Position numbers and translations under genes: made by a program. Positions 56,838 to 64,000 of a stretch of 64,000 bases of DNA are shown here, in pieces. Source of the DNA: Linnemannia schmuckeri (Eukaryota; Mortierellomycota; Mortierellomycetes; Mortierellales; Mortierellaceae). Location: contig JANATG010000010.1 of the NCBI GenBank assembly GCA_029449235.1, positions 992,001 through 1,056,000 of the forward strand. Reading direction: 5' to 3'. Numbering within the stretch: the first letter of the stretch is position 1; every line of letters begins with the position of its first letter. The notes under the pieces are model-generated. The model was not told the DNA's origin. It saw only the letters and a program-made list of their open reading frames with translations, and made no database searches.

Positions 56838-59303
56838 TGTAATGTGAGTTGGTTGTGTTGAGGGTGACTGTGAGTGTTTAGCAATGCGGAAGGTTGGTTG
56901 GTTTAAAAGACAAGAGAGAGGACTGGTAGTAGAAAAGAGATGTCCGAGTCAGTCCTAGCCCTGGTGTAAGTAGTTGCGAGTTGAAAACAAAAAGAGTGAT
57001 TGCAATGATGGCAAAGAGGATGAGTTGGAGAGAAAACGAGCAAAGGTGGGGTGGAGAAGAAAAGAAAAGAAGCTAAGTGGCGGTGGAAACAAAGAGAAAG
57101 AAGAAGAAGGGACGAAGAAAAACAGAAGATAAAAGGCCACAAGGGGCAAGTAAGTGGACGTGAGACATCAAAAGTGACCGAAGCGTACAAAAGAGGGAGT
57201 GAGACGAAGAGAGCTGGTGCATGATGTTTGGGAGCAGTCTCCTCTCTCACGCCCCCTTTGCACTTTTGACAGTGGTCTGTGTGTGCTCACTTCAATACCA
57301 TTTTCTTCTTGTGGTCATGCAAAAGTTACAATCTTGTTCTTTTCTTACTCCACAAAGAGGTGCCTGCCCAAATCGACCATCACTCACTTCCACACTTCTG
57401 TCTCTTGCCTTCTTCCTTGCTTACCTCTTTTTGTCCTTTCTTTGTATTGCTCACCTCTCCAGCCATACTCTATCTACTTTCTAGACCTTCTTCCTCCTTT
57501 CCTACTGCCGTTACCCTTTTCTTTTCGCGTAAACAAATCGCATCCAATCTCGAATCTAAACTGCTCTCATGCCATCTTCAAATTGCAGGAATCAAACAAC
57601 TCAATGAAGAAAACATCGACTCGTCTCGCAGTTGACACAAAGGAGACACACACCCCACACCAAAACGCGCTTCTTTCTCTTCGCCAGGGGTTGAGCACAG
57701 GAAAGAGAATGTCCCCCCCTCCTTCCTCTCTCTTCTCTCCCCTGGTTCCCTTCTTTTCATATCTCTTTCTCTTTCTTTTTTTGTTTCTTTCTTTTTCTCC
57801 GCTTTATACTTCCTTTCTTCCTGCCCTCGGTCGTCCTTCGTCTATTCGTCAATGGTGTCTGTTGCTGATGCAAGAAAAAGCGAGACCCAATTCACTTTAT
57901 CAACTTTGTTCGGTTTGCGTTACTTGGTCCCAAATGACAACCAGTCCATAGCGAACAAATAAAAAAAAAAAAAAAGAACTCCGAACAGGATTTGACCTCA
58001 GGAATGAAGCGAACAACGACTGGTCTGAGCATACCTGTACTTCACTTCTTCACGATTTCACTCAATCGCTCATTCATTTCTCGCGTCTTTTCACCTTTTC
58101 TTCCTCCACTTTTCATGGACGATGTGGTTTTTGTATTGAGTTGACCATAGTAATAGTAATCTTTGTGCTGCCCTTGCCCAACAACATAGAAGAGATCTTA
58201 AACAAATGATTGGTTAATGCCTCCACTATGGTCTGTCACTCCTCCCTCACTCCCATCCTTCGCATGAATTTCTGCGCTTTGCCCTCCTCTTCTTTCTCTC
58301 TCACTCGCTCTCACTCACTTACTCTCTCTCTTTTTCTTGCGCTCATTCTCTTTTCTGCCTTTTTTTTCTGAGAGCTTGCATGCATCCTGTCCTACCCTGC
58401 AGCCCATGATAAAAGGCAAAAAAAAAAAAGGATTCAAGGGAACAACAGATGTGGAGAAAGCGGTTTACAAAGACAGGCGAATACGCCCAAAAGCCAATAC
58501 AAACAAGCAGACAGTCAGGTGGACAGGCAGCGTTGTGAATCCTTACCGCGGAATCATTTCTTTGCTATATATATGAGTGCGTATGGGTAATGATGATTCG
58601 CATTTGACGACAGTTGGCGACGTTCAAAAAAAAAAAAAAAAAAAAAAAACCAACGACCGTTATTTTGGCTTGATTTTGTCCGCACGTGCCCATCCACCAC
58701 CCGACCAGCCTCTGCCAACCTTCATCCTACCCCTGAACCACATCCTCCAAAATAATCACATAAAAAGAAAAAAAGGGATTGACAACCTAACCTGCTAAAG
58801 GAGCCTAACGCTTCTGACCTGCTTCTTCGGTACCAAATCGAATTTCAAGCCGTGCTTGACCACCTCCGTTCATTGCAACTTGGACGACTACACCGGGTGT
58901 CCATCCTACACCGGATCTCATCCTCACCTCCGTTGAACGCTCTCCTCCTTTTCCTCTTCTACTTCTTCCTTAGTATTTTGTCCTTTACAGGTCCCAGACC
59001 TTTGCGATACACGTGCTGTGTGTATGTGTGCTCATGCACAGAACGTTACCATGCAGATTGAATAAAAAATAATTGCCACCAATTTTTTGGCTCATACATT
59101 ATTTACCTAACCTTGTCAATCCCCATTCGCTCATTCCCTTGAAACTTCGTTTAGGGGTAACATGCATGCATGCATGCTGCTGGTGCGCGGTGTGGAGAAT
59201 AAACAAATCGACTGGTACCAAGCGCTTATCAAATGTCTTTTTTTGCAAAAGAAATGTTTATTCTGAATTTTTATGTACAAGGAAAATATAAGAGAGGTGG
59301 TGC
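56838..59303. other. Intergenic: PSP1 gene promoter and 3' region of aminopeptidase gene
   Basis: 2.5 kb without supported genes. Next to the PSP1 start the plus strand is purine-rich (57020-57130), and CT-rich blocks follow (57410-57530, 57710-57820). It also has an A16 run near 57960, an A24 run at 58626-58649, and four CATG units at 59161-59176. A 250-codon open frame (57199-57951) is rejected as CT-derived. Confidence 0.6.
58626..58649. repeat. A24 homopolymer
   Basis: Run of 24 A in the intergenic region. No flanking duplication noted. Confidence 0.8.
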
Positions 59304-62300
59304 TTAGTACTTGTTGGAGGTCAACCAGGCGCCGAGGCTCTCCTGCTCCCTCTCAACCCAGGCAGAGTTGACGTTCAAGCCCTCGATAGCCTGATCAAGA
59401 GCACGCTGGAAATCCTTCGTGTCCTTCTCGGCAAAGAACTCGGTCACATCCTGGACAAGAGCCTTATCGGCCAACTGTGCCAAGGGGTACTTGACGCAGA
59501 GACCCAACAGACCCATCGACGACTTGTACCGGTCAGAGATCAACGTCCAGTTCTTCTTGACAAACTCCCAGGTCGAGAGACGGGCCTTGGCATTGCCAGA
59601 CAATCCTGCAAGGACATAGGTGATGTCCTGGGGACGAACGTGCTCCGAGATGGCCAACGCTTGGACCTCAGCAATCAGCTCGGGCTGCTGGACAGATCCA
59701 AGAGCCAACAGAGCAACAACCTGCTGATCCTGCTTAGGTGCAGAGTGGAAGTACTTCAACACCTGACGGAACTCCTCATCGCCACCGTTGCTCAAGACCA
59801 TCTCAAAGGCAGTCTGGCGGATTGAGGGGTGCAAGATCGACTCCTGAGCAGCATCAGAGGCAAAGATCTTGAAGCGACGCTTGGCTTCGGCAACAGTAGC
59901 AACATGTCCGGCACGGCCAGCGGTACGCAAAATAACGTTGCGGAGACGGCTGGTCAAGTAGTCTTCGCCCTCAGGGAACTCCCATCCAAGCTTCTCGACC
60001 ATCTGGTCGACCAAGTTGCGCTGGAAGTGAAGAACTTGCTGGTGAACAGTCTCGTTGGCAGCAAAGATGGCACCAATCTCTCCAACACGCTGGGCAAGCA
60101 ACTCCCAGACGACGTAAGTGTTCTCGTTCTTGTAGTACTGGACAAGGTCCAGAAAGTTCTTGGTCTCGGTGTGACCAGACTTGGCCAACGACGAGATATC
60201 GGCGACCAGACCAGCACGATCACTCAATCCAACAAGATCCGATCCAGAGAGGATTGCATCTCCAATGCGAGCAATGGCGCTGGGAGGGTAGTTGGTTCTG
60301 AAAACTCCGCTGTAGTCTTTGTTGAACAAATAGGCGCCCTCGGGAATCTCAAACTTGAGCGAACGGGTCTTCAAGGTCTGGTTGGGGTCAGCAATCGAGG
60401 TGGGCTTGGGATGGACGCCCATGGGGACCCACCAGATGGTCTCGTCCTCTTCGGGCTTGACATCGTTGGTCGACAAGTAGCGGTGCTGCTCAACAGAGAC
60501 CACACCATCGGCCTCAGTGACGTCGATGATAGGGATACCAATGACGCGGGTCCAGGTGTTCATGAACTCGCGGACATCAATCTTGGACTCCTCAGAAAGA
60601 GCGTTCCAGAGATCGTCAGTGGTGGCGTTGCTGTACTCATGCTTCTTGAGGTAGCGGCGGATTCCAGCCAAGAAGACATCGACGGTCAACCAGTTGCTCA
60701 ACATGCGGATGACCGAGGCTCCCTTGGAGTAGGAAATGGCGTCGAAAATCTGGTGAATTTCATGGGGATCGTTGACGGGAACCTCAATAGGATGAGAGCT
60801 GCGGAGAGAATCCAAAGCAATTCCGCGCTGAACGTCCGAAACGATAAAAGTGGGCCAGGTGTCCCACTCAGGGAAGATGTGGTCGACAGCCAAAGTTCCA
60901 ACCCAGGTGGCGAAACCCTCGTTCAACCAGAGATGGTCCCACCACTCCATGGTGACCAAGTTTCCGAACCACTGATGAGCGAGCTCGTGAGCGACAGTCG
61001 AGGCGACCTGTTCCTTGAAGCGGAGATCAGAAGTCTTCTCGTCAAAGAGCAAAGCAACGGTGCGGTAGGTGACAAGACCCCAGTTCTCCATGGCGCCCAT
61101 GTCGAAATCGGGGACGGCGATCTGATCCAGCTTGGGGAGAGGGTAGGCTGTTCCAAAGATCTCGGAGAAGTACTCGAGGATCTTGGGGGTGATGTCGACA
61201 GCGAACTGTCCCTGCTCCTTCAATCCTGGAAGAGTGTAGACACGGCAGGTGACAGGGTTCTTGAGCTTGGTAGTGGTCGATTCGACATACTCGAAGTCAC
61301 CAACAGCCCATGCAACTAACTACAGAGAGACATATAAAGTAAAAATAACGGGGCGTGAGTAACAGCCAACAGATAACGTAATCTAGACAAAGACAGCGTC
61401 ATCCATATTCCCGACCAGGTTTCCCAGCAAAGCAAGTAAAAAAGACATACGTAGGTCGACATGATGGGGGTCTTCTCGAAGTGGTAGGTCATCTCCTCGG
61501 GCTCGACAGCGGTGATCTGCTCAACGGGCATGTTGGAGAGAGCAACGAGCTCAGATGGGACGCATAACTTAATCGAGAAAGTAGCCTTGACAGCGGGTTC
61601 GTCCCAGCAGGGGAAAGCGCGACGGGCCTCGGTGGCCTCGAACTGGGTGACACCCATGACCTTGGCGTTGCCTTCGGCATCCTTGTAGGAGGAGCGGTAG
61701 AATCCGGCCATCTTGTTATTCAAGATTCCCTGGAAGAGGATGTTGAAGACTGCGGGTCCCTTGGGTAACTCCTGATCGAACGTGAAGGTGGTGGTCTCGC
61801 GGTGCTCATCAAACGAGGTCGAGGAAGCCTCGTGGCTATAATTGTAACATGTAAATAACAACGGGTTACCTCATTGCATCGCTGCATGCCTTGATAAATA
61901 AACAAGTGGAATCCTGGGCAATCCGCTGTGGTCCTTACGTTGTCTCGCCAATCTCGACTTTACCATAAGTAATAGTCAACTCCTTGGTGTTGATCAAGAT
62001 CGTCTTGGTAGGTTCGTGGATGTCAATGCTATGATAAGTGAAAGAAAGTAACATAGACAGTACGTTAGCACCATTGTTTCTCGGCGTTTTATTGAAAAAG
62101 GGGGGCAAGCAACAACCCCTTCTCGAGGCTCACCAGCCCTGCCTTCTTTCTTCTTTCTTCCTTCGACCATTAAATACGTTACAGGTCCTTCCTTTATCTC
62201 GTTCGCCCCCTGAAAGCAGAGAAAGGTCATGTCCCTTCGTCAACGCCCTCTTAGTTGGTCTGGGTAACCACCGCCTTTTACCCACTACTTTCCCCGTTGT

Positions 62301-62740
62301 TCATAATATTTCTGAATAGATCTATTCCCACGCACCCAAACTTTTTTAAGCAAAAAGTAACCCGATCCTTGTGTTGGAATACATTTGCACACATACAACA
62401 CACCCTCAATGGAATTGCTCTCATGTTCACGCTAATAACTCAATGTACGATGCAAGCAGGCATTCACCTCACCCCACACCCACAAGTTCGCGTATTCTAT
62501 CTTTGCGCGTTGCGCGTCATGCTCCCGTTCATTTTTTTTTGTTGTTCTCGATACAAAACATATCCGGTTGTAATTAGCAAAAAGACAGATAGACAGACAG
62601 ACAAAGACTTACTTGATTTCGACGTATCCGCCAAAGGTGTATTTCTTGAGGTCGGGGGTAATGGTAAGGGTGTAGTGGGAGGGGGTGACGTTGGTAGGGA
62701 GGACCACGCGGTCAGGATTGGTGGGGGTCTTTTTGCACAT
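59304..62740 (-). CDS. M1-family zinc aminopeptidase (puromycin-sensitive type)
   Basis: Zinc metallo-aminopeptidase that removes N-terminal residues from peptides, similar to yeast Ape2/Aap1 and animal puromycin-sensitive aminopeptidase. Four exons, 62740-62613, 62028-61939, 61835-61451 and 61319-59304, give 872 residues, the usual length. It starts MCKKTPTNPDRVVLPTNVTP with no signal peptide, so it is probably cytosolic. The substrate N-terminus motif GAMEN is at 276-280. The zinc site is HELAH (312-316) plus Glu335 in NEGFA. Residues about 540-872 form the helical ERAP1-like C-terminal domain. Catalytic residues appear intact. Exon 1 codes only the first 42 residues and is followed by a 584-nt intron, the longest in the window. 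The leader carries a GAAT microsatellite. Confidence 0.95.
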
Positions 62741-62789
62741 TGTTGACGAAGGATGTGAAGGAATGAAGGTAGGAAGAAAAGAGGAGAGT

Positions 62790-62822
62790 AATGAATGAAT
62801 GAATGAATGAATGAATGAATGA
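62790..62822. repeat. (GAAT)n tetranucleotide microsatellite
   Basis: About eight GAAT units, roughly 50-80 nt upstream of the aminopeptidase start. On the transcript strand it reads as CATT repeats and creates no ATG. Confidence 0.85.
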
Positions 62823-62890
62823 ACAAAAAATACAGGGACGATAAAAGAACAAGGAAAGGGGGAGAAAGGAAGGGGGAACGAAGGTTGAAG

Positions 62891-62925
62891 AAAGAAGGAA
62901 AGAAGGAAAGAAGGAAAGAAGGAAA
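62891..62925. repeat. (GGAAAGAA)n repeat
   Basis: Four near-perfect AAAGAAGG-type octamers in the purine-rich leader or promoter of the aminopeptidase gene. Confidence 0.75.
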
Positions 62926-64000
62926 AAGAAGAAAAAGGAGAGAAGTAATCGAGAAGGGTTCGCGACACTTTTTGAATACCCCAGGCAAGGCTGTCCAATG
63001 ACATCTCGCACCATGGGAAATCTTTCTCTTGACTGCTCCCTCTGTTCCCAGCAGAGATTTTTTTTTTTTTTTTTAAAAAAAGGCGACGTTGGCTCGGTGG
63101 AACCAAAAGAGGCATCGATCCATGCCTACTAACTCAAAAAACGCCATCTTCCACGCCAATGGGTCACTTGTTTTTCGTCTTTGTATAACTCTGCAGTCCC
63201 TTTCACAGCCACCGGTGACTCTTTTCGGTCAATCATCTTCGCCGTTCTCAACACACCCCAGCTTACTGACAGGTTTGAACAGAGTGCATCGTGCCATGTT
63301 GATCACGATGCAATAGATATACACATGAAAGAAACGTATTAGTACAGTCGAATCCAATGAAACCCAATCCTTGCTTGATTGTTGCAAACCCAATTGCATT
63401 GGAAATAATAATAGTATGTAAGTTCACAGGTGTGCACTCCTGGGAAAAAATCAGTCCCCTTGGCTACTTCAATCGGAGAGTGGGGTTTCAAATATTCAGG
63501 TACAAGAGACGAATTGTTTCATGGCCTCTGATCATGGGCGTCACCAACTATCGTAGATTGTGTATACGCTTGTCGTCGTCGATACATGATACACCTACAC
63601 TGATCATGGCCACTTTTGTGTTGCATCATTTTGTATTTGCAGACCCTTCTTCGATCACTTCAGCATCTTCCCTCCTCCCCAACACAAAGTTCTCTGGATC
63701 AAACCTTTCGTACCAATTTGTTCACATTTCTCAGGAGAAAGATGCCCATCATCCATGCGAGAGCATCGCTCTCAACAATCTTCTTTCCTTGCCCCTGCTG
63801 ATTGCACAGTAACTTCTACGGTATTCTTTTCCCCACGATTTTCCCTTGCCCACTTTATCCCCCTAGCCAAGTCTCGCCTCGCTTCTTTCCCACCACGTTG
63901 TTACTCAGTCAGTCATTCAGTAATTCTTGGCGCTCGTGTGAACCTTATGTAAACCAAAAAAGGGAACCATAAAAAAATGACAAAAAGGCGGTGGTTGTTT

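Larger units (their letters stand above)
62741..64000. other. Aminopeptidase promoter and right-edge intergenic sequence
   Basis: No supported gene to the right edge. It includes tandem GAAT repeats (62790-62822), GGAAAGAA repeats (62891-62925) and a T16 run near 63059-63074. Pyrimidine-rich plus-strand sequence at 63640-63900 may belong to a gene beyond the edge. Confidence 0.55.

Noticed and set aside
57199..57951. 250-codon plus-strand frame
   Set aside because: Ser/Leu/Phe/Pro content comes from CT-rich tracts; no domain, no splice-supported extension.
57976..58050. Possible tRNA on the minus strand (B-box-like GGTCAAATCC followed by a T run)
   Set aside because: One base is missing from the T loop, and no acceptor, D or anticodon stems form. 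At best a decayed fragment.
59829..61319. Plus-strand 496-codon frame opposite the aminopeptidase
   Set aside because: Antisense frame kept open by the codon bias of a strongly recognised M1 aminopeptidase; no domain of its own.
1..64000. CRISPR arrays, operons, insertion sequences
   Set aside because: No regularly spaced repeats, Shine-Dalgarno-linked gene strings or transposase genes; the window is intron-rich fungal nuclear DNA.

Overview
This is nuclear DNA of a filamentous fungus. It has many short spliceosomal introns (canonical GT..AG ends, about 70-250 nt), long T/A-rich and pyrimidine-rich intergenic stretches, and typical fungal gene families. The F-box/LRR-type proteins opening with a 'LDLPEIRS' segment, the low-complexity S/T/Q/P-rich tails and the intron-rich ClpP suggest an early-diverging Mucoromycota, most likely Mortierellomycotina. 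That placement is inferred from family resemblance only. I support 14 protein-coding genes, one of them cut by the left edge, and one tRNA. Exon coordinates were built by hand from splice consensus, reading phase and family motifs.

Layout: (1) 1-3283, minus: MFS transporter of the SV2/SVOP-like type with a remarkable series of microexons. (2) 4300-6610, minus: Slm1-like BAR/PH protein. (3) 8217-14142, minus: a very large secreted-ectodomain / Gly-Ser stalk / transmembrane / pseudokinase protein. (4) 18156-22605, plus: full-length ABCB (MDR) transporter. (5) 25688-29836, plus: Zn2Cys6 transcription factor. (6) 30008-32212, minus: F-box/LRR-like protein. (7) 32556-33640, minus: Gcn4/Cpc1-type bZIP with two upstream ORFs in its leader. 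(8) 36104-37918, minus: second F-box/LRR-like protein. (9) 38527-40237, plus: Atg15-type lipase. (10) 40582-40654, minus: tRNA-Trp(CCA). (11) 46290-49718, plus: seven-transmembrane protein with a 675-residue low-complexity tail. (12) 50139-51183, minus: RNA polymerase I subunit Rpa12. (13) 51455-52946, plus: mitochondrial ClpP, divergent from Rpa12 and carrying a 6-nt exon. (14) 53508-56837, minus: PSP1-domain protein. (15) 59304-62740, minus: M1-family aminopeptidase.

There is no single operon-like system; neighbours are mostly independent housekeeping or signalling genes. Themes that recur are membrane transport and sensing (MFS, ABCB, receptor-like pseudokinase, 7TM protein, Slm1-like TORC2 effector) and nutrient or starvation response (Cpc1-like bZIP, Atg15, aminopeptidase, Zn2Cys6 factor). 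The most unusual items are the tandem microexons of the MFS gene (33, 12, 31, 18 and 7 nt), the 6-nt microexon of ClpP, the transmembrane pseudokinase with a long Gly-Ser stalk, and the two-uORF leader of the bZIP gene.
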